From Modestobacter excelsi (GTDB lineage: Bacteria; Actinomycetota; Actinomycetes; Mycobacteriales; Geodermatophilaceae): a stretch of DNA of 64,000 bases. The position numbers and the translations under genes were made by a program. The number at the start of each line of letters is the position of its first letter. The stretch's first letter is position 1. This document shows, piece after piece, positions 46,826 to 55,612 of this stretch. The DNA is taken from positions 1-64,000 of the forward strand of contig NZ_SJEX01000018.1 in the NCBI RefSeq assembly GCF_005930495.1, read 5' to 3'. The notes below the pieces were generated by a model. The model saw only the letters and a program-made list of their open reading frames with translations, had not been told where the DNA came from and made no database searches.

Positions 46826-47656
46826 TCAGCGGCTGCCGCCGCCGATCATCGGGTCGTCCCCGTCGCCGCGCACCGTGGACTCGACGCCCTCGGTGGAGGA
46901 CGGCGCGGTGTAGCCCCCGGCCTCGTGCTCCTCGATCAGCACGCCGTCCCGCACCGAGTCCGCCGGGGGCTGGTCCACGACGGTCACCGGCTGGGTCGTG
47001 GCCGGCTGCGGCGGGGCGGCCTCGGTCGGCTGCGGCTGCGGCTGCTCGGTCCCCGAGCCGCTCTTCGTCGCGGCCACCGCGGCGGCGGCGACGCCGGCGA
47101 CCGCCGCAGCACCGGCGACGACCTTCGCCGACACCCCCGCCTTGCCGCTGTCCCCGCGCGACAGCGCGGCGTCCTCGACGCCGGGCGTCCCGGCGCTGAC
47201 GCCGTGCTGGACGGTGCCGCGCCACGCCCCGCTCTCGTAGCCCGCGTCCTCGATGAGGGCCTTGAACCTCTGCAGGTCCGACCGGGCCTGGCGGCCGACG
47301 ATGCCGAGCTTGTCCCCGGCCTGCTCCACGAGCCCCTCCGGCTCGTACTCCAGCGTCAGGTGCACCATCGTGGCGGCCGGGCCGGCCGGGGTGAACCGGA
47401 CGGCGCCGGCGTTGGTCGCGCCGCTCGTGGCCGCCCAGGCGATCTTCTGGTCGGGCACCTGCTCGAGGACGGCGGCGTCCCACTCGCGCCGGACGCCGGC
47501 GATCTCGGCCACCCAGTGCAACCGCTGGTCGCCGAGCTGGTGGACCTCCTTGACGCCTCCCATGAAGTGGGGGAAGTCCTCGAACTGGGTCCACTGGTTG
47601 TAGGCGGTGCTGACCGGTACGTCGACCTGGATCGACTCCTCGACCTTGGTGGTCAT
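46826..47656 (-). CDS. SRPBCC family protein with C-terminal hydrophobic and Pro-rich tail
   Basis: A 276-aa protein. Residues 1-145 are a START/SRPBCC ligand-binding domain: 'VEESIQVDVPVSTAYNQWTQFEDFPHFMGGVKEVHQLGDQRLHWVAEIAG', 'VPDQKIAWAATSG', 'VHLTLEYEPEG'. An Ala/Val-rich segment 'VVAGAAAVAGVAAAAVAA' follows and could insert in the membrane, then a Pro/Gln/Thr-rich tail. The ligand is unknown. ATG 47656 has GGAGGAA upstream; the frame to 47725 is unsupported. Confidence 0.8.
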   Translation of the reverse strand: MTTKVEESIQVDVPVSTAYNQWTQFEDFPHFMGGVKEVHQLGDQRLHWVAEIAGVRREWDAAVLEQVPDQKIAWAATSGATNAGAVRFTPAGPAATMVHLTLEYEPEGLVEQAGDKLGIVGRQARSDLQRFKALIEDAGYESGAWRGTVQHGVSAGTPGVEDAALSRGDSGKAGVSAKVVAGAAAVAGVAAAAVAATKSGSGTEQPQPQPTEAAPPQPATTQPVTVVDQPPADSVRDGVLIEEHEAGGYTAPSSTEGVESTVRGDGDDPMIGGGSR

Positions 47657-47729
47657 CGCTGTTCCTCCTTCGTCGCAGGACACTCGCTGAGCTGCGACGT
47701 ACCCCGTCAGCCCCCGGTGATGCACGAGG

Positions 47730-48840
47730 TCAGGTGGCCTGTGGCGGCCGGCACCAGAGGGCCTCGACGTCCCCGTCCAGCACCAGTGCGCCCGCCTCGT
47801 GGGGCACGAGGAGGGTCATGCCGGCCCGGACGGTCGCCGTCCAGTCCCCTCCCGCCGCCCGGAGCCCGCCCTGCCCGCTGGTCACCATGACGACCCCGAA
47901 GGAGGCGCCAAACGAGTCCCTCCCCGCACCCGGTCCACCCGGAAGAACTCCGCTGCGCGTCCCGGCAGCACCGGGCCCCGGCCGCGGTCGCGGACGACGA
48001 GCTCGGCGATGCGCTCGGGCGACCAGACGCTGAGGTCGGCGGCCTCCAGCGCGAGGTCGCAGCCGAGACCGAGGTGCCCGTCGCGCTCACCGTCGAGCGC
48101 GAAGCCCCGCCACTCCATCAGGACGGACAGGTCCTCGGGCTCCTGGACCTCCACCAGGAAGACCCCGGCCCCGATGGCGTGCGGGAGACCGGCCGGCACC
48201 AGCACGGCATCGCCGGGGGCCACGTCGAGGGGGTGCAGCGCGGCGAGGAGCGCCTCGACGTGCTGCTCCCGGACCAGCCGGCGCGCCTCGGCGCGGTCCA
48301 TGCCCTGCCGCAGACCCAGGTGCACCTCCCCGCCCGGCAGGACGACCCACGCCTCGGTCTTGCCGTGCGCGCGCTGCAGGTGCTCGGCGGCGAACGCGCC
48401 GTCCGGGTGCAGGTGGACCGGCAGCCGTTGCCCGGCGTCGAGCAGCTCGGTCAGCAGCTTGGTGTCGGGTCCGTACCGGGCCAGGTGCTCCGGCCCGAGC
48501 CAGGCGAGCGGGTCGGCGGCGACCGCGTCCCGCAGCAGGCGCCCGTCGGGCAGCCGGGTCAACCCGGTCGCATGCTCCCCGAAGAGGGTCGTGGTGCTGC
48601 CGACCCAGTCCTCGGGCAGGTTGCCGCCGGCCCAGGGGGTGCCGCGGAAGCCGGCGATCCGCTGACCGCCGGCGTAGAAGCGGTCGACGGGCTGGTTGGG
48701 CGGAGGAGTGGGCGCAGGCCCGGGGGTGAGGACGCCCTGCGGGCCGGCGGCCCGTCCTCGTCGGCCCCGTCGGCCCCGTCGGCCCCGTCGGCCCCGTCGG
48801 CACAGCTGACCTCTGCGACACAGGACGCGACCTGCGTCAC
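47730..48840 (-). pseudogene. manA: Mannose-6-phosphate isomerase, class I, frameshifted near its C-terminus
   Basis: Clear ManA cupin homology runs from 'VDRFYAGGQRIAGFRGTPWAGGNLPEDWVGSTT' through 'KLLTELLDAGQRLPVHLHPDGAFAAEHL', 'KTEAWVVLPGG' and 'LVPAGLPHAIGAGVFLVEVQEPEDLSVLMEW'. At about 47918 the frame breaks; one more G (GGAGGG to GGAGGGG) restores 'DSFGASFGVVMVTSGQGG', ending at 47730. The start is unclear: GTG 48840 has a strong AGGAG but is in another frame, so a second indel in the Pro-rich N-terminus is possible. It interconverts mannose-6-P and fructose-6-P. It is divergent from a sugar ABC operon. Confidence 0.75.
48761..48796. repeat. Four tandem copies of a 9-bp unit near the manA start
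   Basis: TCGGCCCCG is repeated four times in a row. Being a multiple of three, expansion would not shift frames. On the minus strand it encodes Ala-Asp-Gly repeats in the frame of GTG 48840. Confidence 0.8.
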
Positions 48841-48958
48841 CCCCGCTCCTGGCCGGGGCTAATGTTGCCGCGCTGTACCGGCTCCAGGGGCGCCCTGAGC
48901 CCACGGACCGGCCCCGCGCACCCACCCCCGAGTGCTCGTCCCCACGGAGGAAACCACG

Positions 48959-49927
48959 ATGCTGTCCCACTTCCGGGCCCGGAAGACGTCCGCGGCCCTG
49001 GTCCTGCTCAGCGCGGTGGCGCTGAGCGCCTGCAGCAACGGCGACGACGCCGGCAGCAGTGGTGGCGGAGGCGGCGACGGCGAGGTGGACAAGGTCGGGC
49101 TGATGCTCCAGGACATCTCCAACCCGTTCTTCGCCTCGATGCAGAAGAGCATGGAGCAGGCCGCGGAGGACCAGGGCTTCGACCTCAACGTCCAGGACGG
49201 TCGGCAGGACCTCGGCACCCAGAACGACCAGATCGACACCTTCATCCAGCAGGGGATGGACCTGATCCTGCTCAACGCCGTCGACAGCAGCGGCATCGCC
49301 TCGGCCGTGGCCCGGGCGCAGGCCGCCGGCATCACCGTGGTGGCCGTCGACGTCGACGCCGAGGGCGCCGACGCGGCCGTCACCACCGACAACGTGGAGG
49401 CCGGCCGGCAGTCCTGCCAGGCGCTGGTCGACGCCCTGGGCGGCAACGGGAACATCCTCGTCGTCGAGGGCACCCCGACCACGGCGCCGCAGGACCGGGT
49501 GAAGGGCTGCGAGGAGGTGCTCGCGGCCAACACCGGCATCAAGGTGGTCGCCCGCCAGGCCGGCAAGAACGACCGGGCCAGCGGGCTCTCGCTGACCACC
49601 GACATGCTCACCGCCAACCAGGACGTGACGGGCATCTTCGCCATCAACGACCCGGAGGCCCTGGGCGCCGACCTCGCCGTCCAGCAGGCCGGTCGCACCG
49701 GCGTGACGATCGTCGGCGTCGACGGCTCGCCCGAGGCGGTCACCGCGCTGGAGGACCCGTCGTCCAACTTCGTCGCGAGCGCGGCGCAGGACCCGGGCGG
49801 GATGGCCCTCAAGGCGCTGGAGGTCGGCCAGGGCATCGTCGCCGGCGACGACCCGGCCGAGCGCGTGACGCTGCTGGCGCCCTCCCTGGTCACCAAGGAC
49901 AACGTGGCCGACTACCAGGGCTGGTGA
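48959..49927 (+). CDS. Sugar ABC transporter substrate-binding lipoprotein (RbsB-like)
   Basis: A 322-aa periplasmic-binding-protein type 1. The signal peptide ends in the lipobox L-S-A-C ('LVLLSAVALSACSNG'), then a Gly/Ser linker and the mature domain 'VGLMLQDISNPFFASMQKSMEQAAEDQGFDL', 'IDTFIQQGMDLILLNAVDSSGIASAVARAQAAGITVVAVDVDA' and 'GIFAINDPEALGADLAVQQAG'. Ligand sugar is uncertain (ribose, xylose or similar). ATG 48959 has GGAGGAA. TAATGT at 48860 may be the promoter, leaving a leader of about 87 nt shared with the manA divergent region. Confidence 0.9.
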   Translation: MLSHFRARKTSAALVLLSAVALSACSNGDDAGSSGGGGGDGEVDKVGLMLQDISNPFFASMQKSMEQAAEDQGFDLNVQDGRQDLGTQNDQIDTFIQQGMDLILLNAVDSSGIASAVARAQAAGITVVAVDVDAEGADAAVTTDNVEAGRQSCQALVDALGGNGNILVVEGTPTTAPQDRVKGCEEVLAANTGIKVVARQAGKNDRASGLSLTTDMLTANQDVTGIFAINDPEALGADLAVQQAGRTGVTIVGVDGSPEAVTALEDPSSNFVASAAQDPGGMALKALEVGQGIVAGDDPAERVTLLAPSLVTKDNVADYQGW

Positions 49928-49954
49928 CCCGGTGACGGCTGGCAGGAGGAACTC

Positions 49955-51508
49955 GTGAACGAGACCGCGACTCCGCTGCTCGAGGTCGAGGGCATCAGCA
50001 AGCGCTTCGGCGCGACGCTCGCCCTGTCCGACGTCAGCTTCGACGTCCGAGCCGGTGAGGTGCACGCCCTGATGGGCGAGAACGGCGCCGGCAAGTCGAC
50101 GCTGATGAAGATCATCTCGGGCAACTACCAGCCGGACACGGGCACCATCCAGATCTCCGGGACCCCTGCCGTCATGGCGTCGCCGCGCGACGCCATGACG
50201 GCGGGGGTCGCGATCATCCACCAGGAGCTGAACACCATCCCGGACATGACGGTGGCCGAGAACCTGGCCACCGGCAGCGAGCCGGCGAGGTTCGGCGTCC
50301 TGGACCGCCGGACGATGGTCGCCCAGGCCCGGGAGAAGCTCGCCCGGGTCGGCGCCCAGATCGACCCCACCCGCCCGATCGGCCGGCTCAGCGTCGGCAT
50401 GCAGCAGATGGTCGAGATCGCCCGGGCCGTGGCGGAGAACGCCAGGGTGCTGGTGCTCGACGAGCCGACGGCGTCGCTGTCCCGGACGGAGTCCGAGCAG
50501 CTCTTCGCGCTGATCCGGTCGATGCGCGACCAGGGCATGGGGCTGATCTACATCAGCCACCGCATGGAGGAGGTGTGGGAGCTCGCCGACCGGGTGACCG
50601 TCTTCCGCGACGGGAAGCTCATCGGCACCCGGGACATGCGCGCCGACGGCCCGGACCGGACCACCCCGGGCGACATCGTGCGGATGATGGTCGGCCGCGA
50701 GATCAGCGACCTCTACGTCCGCACCCAGCACCCGGCCGGTGAGGTCCGGCTCTCGGTGCGCGACCTGACCGGGCCCGGCGGGATCGGACCGGTGTCCTTC
50801 GACGTCCGTGGCGGCCAGGTGGTCGGGATGGTCGGCCTCATCGGTGCCGGCCGCACCGAGGTGGCACGGCTCATCTACGGCGCGGACCGGGCCACCGGTG
50901 GCACCGTCTCCCTCGACGGGAGCCCGCTCAGGGTGCGCAACCCGATCGAGGGGCTGCGCGCCGGGGTGGGCCTGCTCCCGGAGAGCCGCAAGGACCAGGC
51001 GCTGTTCCTGGACCTGACGGTCAAGGACAACATCTCCATGTCCACGCTCAAGCAGCACAGCGTCGCCGGGGTGCTGCGCGGCGGACCGCTGGTGCGAGCC
51101 GTGCGCGGGGTCATGGACCAGCTCAAGGTGCGCTCCAACGCGCTGGGGCTGGAGTCCCGGGCGCTGTCCGGCGGGAACCAGCAGAAGCTGGTCCTCGGCC
51201 GGCTGCTGCTGCAGCGGCCCAAGCTGCTGATCCTCGACGAGCCGACCCGCGGCGTCGACATCGGCGCGAAGAGCGAGATCTACCGCCTGATCAACGAGAT
51301 CGCCGGGACCGGCGCCGCCGTCCTGGTGATCTCCTCCGACCTGCCCGAGGCCCTCGGCATCAGCGATGAGCTGCTGGTGATGCGCGCCGGGCAGATCGTG
51401 GCCACCCTCGACGCCCGCCGGGCGACGGAGGAGACCGTCATGCAACACGCCACCGGCGTCTCCGCAGACGACGCCGCCCCGACCGAGACCGCTGGGACCG
51501 CCCGATGA
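49955..51508 (+). CDS. Sugar ABC transporter ATP-binding protein (RbsA-like)
   Basis: A 517-aa two-NBD ATPase. NBD1: 'GENGAGKSTLMKIISG', Q-loop 'AIIHQELNTIPDMTVAENL', 'LSVGMQQMVEIARAVAENARVLVLDEPTASL', 'YISHRMEEVWELADRVTVFRDG'. NBD2: non-canonical Walker A 'GLIGAGRTEVARLIYG' (normal for this family), 'LSGGNQQKLVLGRLLLQRPKLLILDEPTRGVDIGAK'. Unlike the orphan at 16.8 kb, its motifs are intact. It starts 27 bp after the binding protein and overlaps the permease start by 4 bp. Confidence 0.95.
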   Translation: MNETATPLLEVEGISKRFGATLALSDVSFDVRAGEVHALMGENGAGKSTLMKIISGNYQPDTGTIQISGTPAVMASPRDAMTAGVAIIHQELNTIPDMTVAENLATGSEPARFGVLDRRTMVAQAREKLARVGAQIDPTRPIGRLSVGMQQMVEIARAVAENARVLVLDEPTASLSRTESEQLFALIRSMRDQGMGLIYISHRMEEVWELADRVTVFRDGKLIGTRDMRADGPDRTTPGDIVRMMVGREISDLYVRTQHPAGEVRLSVRDLTGPGGIGPVSFDVRGGQVVGMVGLIGAGRTEVARLIYGADRATGGTVSLDGSPLRVRNPIEGLRAGVGLLPESRKDQALFLDLTVKDNISMSTLKQHSVAGVLRGGPLVRAVRGVMDQLKVRSNALGLESRALSGGNQQKLVLGRLLLQRPKLLILDEPTRGVDIGAKSEIYRLINEIAGTGAAVLVISSDLPEALGISDELLVMRAGQIVATLDARRATEETVMQHATGVSADDAAPTETAGTAR

Positions 51509-52506
51509 GCACGAGCACCGCCCCGACCACCGACCCGACCGTCCAGCCGCCGGAGAATCGCGGGTTCCCCGTCGCCTACTGGTGGGACAGGGTCGGCATC
51601 TTCCTGGTCCTGCTGCTGCTCATCGCGCTCATGTCGGCCATCGCGCCGAACTTCCTGTCGGTCGACAACGCGGTCAACGTCGCGCGCTCGGTGTCGATCA
51701 ACGCGATCCTCGCGGCCGGGATGACCGTGGTCATCCTCACCGCGGGCATCGACCTGTCGGTCGGCTCGATCCTCGCCGTGGCCGGGGTCGGCGGCGTCCT
51801 GCTGGCCACCAACGGCGTCCCCACGCCCCTGGCCCTCCTCGGCGGCATCGCGATCGGCGCGCTCTGCGGCGCGGTCAACGGTGCCCTGATCGCCTGGCTG
51901 GCGCTGCCGGCGTTCATCGTGACGCTGGGCTCGCTGACCTACCTGCGCGGCCTGGCGTACTCGATGCTCGACGGTCAGCCGCTGGTCGCCACCGACCTCG
52001 GCTTCCGCGGCATCGGCAACGGCAGCGTCGCCGGCATCCCGCAGCCGGTGATCGTGATGCTGGTCGTCTACGTGGTGTTCTGGTTCCTGCTGGAGCGGAC
52101 CCGGTTCGGGCGGCACGTCTACGCCGTGGGCGGCAACATCGAGGCGGCGCGGCTGGCCGGCATCAACGTCAAGCGGGTCCTGCTGTCGACCTACATGCTC
52201 TCCGGCGCGGCCGCCGGCGTGGCCGGGCTCATCTTCTCCGCGCGGGTCCTGTCGGCGCAGCCGACGGCCGGGAACGGGTACGAGCTGGACGCGATCGCGG
52301 CGGTGGTGCTGGGCGGCACCTCGCTGGCCGGAGGCCGCGGGCGGATCTTCGGCACGCTGGTGGGTGCGGTGATCATCGGGGTGCTGTCCAACGGCCTCGT
52401 GCTGCTGGACGTGCCGTTCTTCTACCAGCTCATCATCAAGGGCGTCGTGATCATCATCGCCATCGCGCTGGACAGCCTGAAGCGGTTCGCCCGGTCGACC
52501 AGTTGA
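51505..52506 (+). CDS. Sugar ABC transporter permease (RbsC-like)
   Basis: A 333-aa membrane permease with about ten helices, first at 'GIFLVLLLLIALMSAIAPNF'. Family motifs: 'SVSINAILAAGMTVVILTAGIDLSVGSILA', 'NGALIAWLALPAFIVTLGSLTYLRG', 'VYAVGGNIEAARLAGINVKRVLLSTYMLSG' and 'VVLGGTSLAGGRGRIFGTLVGA'. ATG 51505 overlaps the ATPase stop (ATGA). It is the last gene of the three-gene uptake operon, ended by a perfect hairpin. Confidence 0.95.
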   Translation: MSTSTAPTTDPTVQPPENRGFPVAYWWDRVGIFLVLLLLIALMSAIAPNFLSVDNAVNVARSVSINAILAAGMTVVILTAGIDLSVGSILAVAGVGGVLLATNGVPTPLALLGGIAIGALCGAVNGALIAWLALPAFIVTLGSLTYLRGLAYSMLDGQPLVATDLGFRGIGNGSVAGIPQPVIVMLVVYVVFWFLLERTRFGRHVYAVGGNIEAARLAGINVKRVLLSTYMLSGAAAGVAGLIFSARVLSAQPTAGNGYELDAIAAVVLGGTSLAGGRGRIFGTLVGAVIIGVLSNGLVLLDVPFFYQLIIKGVVIIIAIALDSLKRFARSTS

Positions 52507-52529
52507 CCGCGCCGACCTGACCACCCCTC

Positions 52530-52565
52530 CGACACCCCGCACGGTCCCGGCCGTGCGGGGTGTCG
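52530..52565 (+). terminator. Perfect 15-bp hairpin ending the sugar ABC operon
   Basis: CGACACCCCGCACGG pairs with CCGTGCGGGGTGTCG across a six-base loop, 23 bp after the permease stop. Confidence 0.85.
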
Positions 52566-52661
52566 TGCGTCGGGACCCCGGCCGGCTCCCCCTGGCGTCG
52601 TCCCGCGGGGGTCGGGATCATGACGAGGCACCCTGACACCGACCCTCCCGGAGGACCGCAC

Positions 52662-53111
52662 GTGGCCGGACCGCAGCAGGACCTCCCCGACGACTGGCAC
52701 CAGCCGCTGCGGCACGTCCGCGCCGACCAGCTCTCCGCGGACACCGGGCAGACCGCCGGCATGACCCGCCGGGAGGCGGTGTCCGCGCAGACCGTCGGCG
52801 CCCAGCGGCTGTGGATGGGCCAGACGCACGTGGCACCGCACACCGGCTCCGGGGACCACCACCACGGCGACTCCGAGACCGCCATCCACGTGCTGCGCGG
52901 CCACCCGGTGTTCGTCTTCGCCGAGGGCGGGGAGGAGGTCCGGCTGACCACCGGGCCCGGTGACTACGTCTTCGTGCCGCCGTTCACGCCGCACCGCGAG
53001 GAGAACCCGCACGACGACGAGGCGGTGGTCGTGATCGCCCGCAGCAGCCAGGAGGCGATCGTGGTCAACCTCCCGGGCCTGCTCCCCGAGGGCCCCGGCG
53101 CCGACGACTGA
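52662..53111 (+). CDS. Cupin domain protein
   Basis: A 149-aa single cupin: 'RLWMGQTHVAPHTGSGDHHHGDSETAIHVLRGHPVFVF' supplies the first His cluster and Glu, and 'TTGPGDYVFVPPFTPHREENP' the second motif with its His. It probably binds a divalent metal; the substrate is unknown. GTG 52662 is preferred over ATG 52620 because GGAGGA lies 7 nt upstream. Confidence 0.82.
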   Translation: MAGPQQDLPDDWHQPLRHVRADQLSADTGQTAGMTRREAVSAQTVGAQRLWMGQTHVAPHTGSGDHHHGDSETAIHVLRGHPVFVFAEGGEEVRLTTGPGDYVFVPPFTPHREENPHDDEAVVVIARSSQEAIVVNLPGLLPEGPGADD

Positions 53112-53138
53112 ACGGGGGCGGCAGGCCGACCCCGGGGC

Positions 53139-53144
53139 TAGCGT
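53139..53144 (+). promoter_or_regulatory. Putative -10 box (TAGCGT) of the DUF885 gene
   Basis: TAGCGT ends 7 nt before GTG 53152, and no Shine-Dalgarno is present, fitting a leaderless mRNA. Confidence 0.5.
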
Positions 53145-53151
53145 GACCGGC

Positions 53152-54834
53152 GTGACCGAGCCCGTGCGCCCGCCGTCCGAACTCGACCAGCTCGCCGACC
53201 GCTTCGTCGAGGACTACGCCGCCTCGCAGCCGACGGTGGCCACCTACATCGGCGTGCCCGGGCACGACGACCGCTGGCCCGACCTCACCCCCGACGGGCA
53301 CGGCGCGCACGCCCAGCTGCTGACGGCGGCGATCGGCATGGCGGGGCGGATCGAGCCGGTCGACCGCCGCGACGAGGTCGCCCGGAGCGCGCTGCTGGAG
53401 CGGCTGGGTGCCGAGCTCGCCCGCTACCAGGCGGGCTGGGCACAGGCCGACCTGAACACCATCGACAGCCCCCTGCAGGGCTTCCGCTCGTCGTTCGACC
53501 TGATGCCCGCGGCGACCGAGCAGGACTGGGCGACGATCGCCCGCCGGCTCGCCGCCCTGCCGGCCGCGCTGGACGGCTATGCGGTCGGCCTGGAGTCCGC
53601 GGCCGGCAACGGCCGCACCTCCGCCGCCCGGCAGGTGCGGCTCGGCGCGCAGATCGCCCGCCGCTGGGCCGGCACCCCCGACCGCCCCGGCTTCTTCACC
53701 CAGCTGGTGACCGGCGCGCCCGCCGGGTCCGCAGGCCTGACCCGGGACCTGGAGCGGGCCGCGCAGCAGACCTCGGGCGCGCTGCTCGGCTTCGCCGACC
53801 GGGTCGAGCAGAGCCTGCTGCCCGCAGCACCCCAGGCCGACGGGGTCGGCCGGGAGCGCTACGCCCTGGAGTCGCGGTACCACGCCGGGGTCGACCTGGA
53901 CCTCGAGGAGACCTACGCCTGGGGCTGGGAGGAGCTGGCCCGGATCGTCGCCGAGAAGGAGGCCGTGGCCGACTCGATCGCCCCCGGCCAGGGTCCCGCC
54001 GGCGCCGTCGCCGCGCTGGACGCCGACCCGGCCCGCCAGGTCCGCGGCCGGGAGGCGCTGCAGACCTGGCTGCAGGAGACCGCCGACCGGGCGATCGCGG
54101 CGCTGGACGGCGTCCACTTCGACATCCCCGGGCCGGTCAAGCGGATCGAGGGCCGGCTGACGCCGACCTCGGGGGAGGGCGTGTACTACACGGCCCCCAG
54201 CGAGGACTTCAGCCGGCCCGGCCGGATGTGGTGGTCGCTGCCCGAGGGCGTCACCGACATGACCACCTGGCGGGAGACGACGACGGTCTTCCACGAGGGC
54301 GTCCCCGGCCACCACCTGCAGATCGCCGAGACGGTGCACAACGCCGCGCTGCTCAACCGCTGGCAGCGGCTGCTCTGCGCCTGCTCCGGGCACGCCGAGG
54401 GCTGGGCGCTGTACTCCGAGCGGCTGATGGCCGAGCTGGGGTTCCTCGACGACCCCGGTGACCGGCTGGGCATGCTGGACGCCCAGGAGCTGCGCGCGGC
54501 CCGGGTGGTGCTGGACATCGGCGTGCACCTGGACCTGCCCATCCCGGCCGGGCGGGCGGCCGGCGAGCGGTGGACCTACGACGTCGCCCTGGCCTTCCTC
54601 CGCACCCACGTGGACATGGAGGACGCGATGCGCGTCGACGAGCTGCACCGCTATCTGGGCTGGCCGGGCCAGGCGCCGGTCTACAAGGTGGGTGAGCGGG
54701 TCTTCCTGACCTGCCGGGAGCAGGCCCAGCTGCGCGCCGGTGCGGACTTCGACCTCAAGGCCTGGCACCGCGCCGTCCTCGACCTCGGCCCGCTGGGCCT
54801 CGCCCCGCTCGCCGCGGAGCTCGCCCGGATGTGA
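53152..54834 (+). CDS. DUF885 family protein (predicted zinc metallopeptidase-like)
   Basis: A 560-aa DUF885 protein. The HExxH-like zinc motif is 'TTTVFHEGVPGHHLQIAETVHN' (HEGVPGHH), followed by 'CSGHAEGWALYSERLMAELGFLDDPGDRLGMLDAQELRAARVVLDIGVHLD' with a third Glu. These features resemble gluzincin peptidases, but activity is not proven for most members. There is no signal peptide. GTG 53152 fits the leaderless promoter; GTG 53143 is an alternative inside the -10 box. Confidence 0.85.
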   Translation: MTEPVRPPSELDQLADRFVEDYAASQPTVATYIGVPGHDDRWPDLTPDGHGAHAQLLTAAIGMAGRIEPVDRRDEVARSALLERLGAELARYQAGWAQADLNTIDSPLQGFRSSFDLMPAATEQDWATIARRLAALPAALDGYAVGLESAAGNGRTSAARQVRLGAQIARRWAGTPDRPGFFTQLVTGAPAGSAGLTRDLERAAQQTSGALLGFADRVEQSLLPAAPQADGVGRERYALESRYHAGVDLDLEETYAWGWEELARIVAEKEAVADSIAPGQGPAGAVAALDADPARQVRGREALQTWLQETADRAIAALDGVHFDIPGPVKRIEGRLTPTSGEGVYYTAPSEDFSRPGRMWWSLPEGVTDMTTWRETTTVFHEGVPGHHLQIAETVHNAALLNRWQRLLCACSGHAEGWALYSERLMAELGFLDDPGDRLGMLDAQELRAARVVLDIGVHLDLPIPAGRAAGERWTYDVALAFLRTHVDMEDAMRVDELHRYLGWPGQAPVYKVGERVFLTCREQAQLRAGADFDLKAWHRAVLDLGPLGLAPLAAELARM

Positions 54835-55055
54835 CGGCCCGGCCGTCCACCGGGTGCGGGATCGATTGCACCGGCGGTCGGAGCGCCCCGGAGCTGCCCG
54901 GGAGGCCCGTCGAGCCGAAGTCGAACTGGACGAACCGACCCGTCACCGTCGGCAGAACCTGACGCCTGACGCGGCGCGTCGAGCCACCTCTGCGGCACTC
55001 CTGAGGTGTCTGCGGCGAGTGTGACGGATGGGACCGGGCGTAACACGGACGACAT

Positions 55056-55084
55056 TTGACCCACCTGGAGGACACCCGTGTAAT
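55056..55084 (+). promoter_or_regulatory. Near-consensus promoter of whiB
   Basis: -35 TTGACC at 55056-55061 and -10 TGTAAT at 55079-55084 with a 17-bp spacer, the best housekeeping-type promoter seen in the window. The predicted transcription start is near 55091, giving a leader of about 75 nt. Confidence 0.65.
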
Positions 55085-55095
55085 TCACCCCAACA

Positions 55096-55112
55096 GGTCA
55101 CCGACGGTGACC
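55096..55112 (+). promoter_or_regulatory. Palindrome in the whiB 5' leader
   Basis: GGTCACC-GAC-GGTGACC, perfect 7-bp arms. It lies just after the predicted transcription start. It could be a dimeric regulator site or a small RNA hairpin. Confidence 0.5.
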
Positions 55113-55164
55113 CGCGGCAGTCGTCGAGTGACGAAGGCCGAACCGAGACGCAGGGGGACGCATC

Positions 55165-55518
55165 GTGACCATCGCCGACGTGACGTGGATGGACGACTAC
55201 CGGGCTGCTGCCGTGGAGGCCACGCCGGTCACCTACGGGACCGACGTGCTGGGCCTGGCCACGGTGTTCGACGCCGGCTTCGCCGGCATGGAGGCCGAGG
55301 AGCAGGGCTGGCAGGAGCAGGCGCTGTGCGCCGAGACCGACCCCGAGGCCTTCTTCCCCGAGAAGGGCGGCTCGACCCGCGAGGCGAAGAAGATCTGCAC
55401 CGGCTGCCAGGTCCGCACCGAGTGCCTGGAGTACGCGCTGGCCAACGACGAGCGCTTCGGCATCTGGGGCGGCCTGTCCGAGCGTGAGCGCCGCCGGCTC
55501 CGTCGCCGCGCCAGCTGA
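55165..55518 (+). CDS. whiB: WhiB-family iron-sulfur transcriptional regulator (WhiB2-like)
   Basis: A 117-aa Wbl protein. The four cluster ligands are Cys55 ('EQALCAETDPEAFFPEKGG'), Cys78 and Cys81 ('KKICTGCQVR') and Cys87 ('TECLEYAL'), followed by the 'GIWGGLSERERRRL' turn and a basic DNA-contacting tail. The acidic N-terminal extension and the EKGGS insert match WhiB2/WhmD, which controls cell division and septation in actinobacteria. GTG 55165 has AGGGGGA upstream. A hairpin repeat follows the stop. Confidence 0.93.
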   Translation: MTIADVTWMDDYRAAAVEATPVTYGTDVLGLATVFDAGFAGMEAEEQGWQEQALCAETDPEAFFPEKGGSTREAKKICTGCQVRTECLEYALANDERFGIWGGLSERERRRLRRRAS

Positions 55519-55592
55519 CAAAGGACCCCCTTGCCCCCCACCACTCGCGAGCTCGCGGCGGGGCCCTGCAAGGGGGCCGTTCCAGCAGGTCG
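55519..55592 (+). repeat. Intergenic hairpin repeat, copy R4
   Basis: It begins one base after the whiB TGA: AAAGGACCCCCTTGC, core CCACTCGCGAGCTCGCGG, then GCAAGGGGGCCGTTCCAG. The arms CCCCCTTGC and GCAAGGGGG pair perfectly. Unlike most copies it lies between two genes on the same strand. Confidence 0.75.
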
Positions 55593-55612
55593 CCCAGGGG
55601 TAGGAAGGGCTC

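Larger units (their letters stand above)
54835..55164. other. 330-bp leader and promoter region upstream of whiB
   Basis: It contains the promoter at 55056-55084 and a small leader hairpin at 55096-55112. Earlier parts (54835-55030) show no ORF with family support and no obvious terminator for DUF885. The long whiB upstream region suggests additional regulator binding. Confidence 0.5.

Noticed and set aside
48761-48796. The four 9-bp tandem units as a phase-variation switch
   Set aside because: The unit length is a multiple of three, so copy-number change cannot alter the reading frame.
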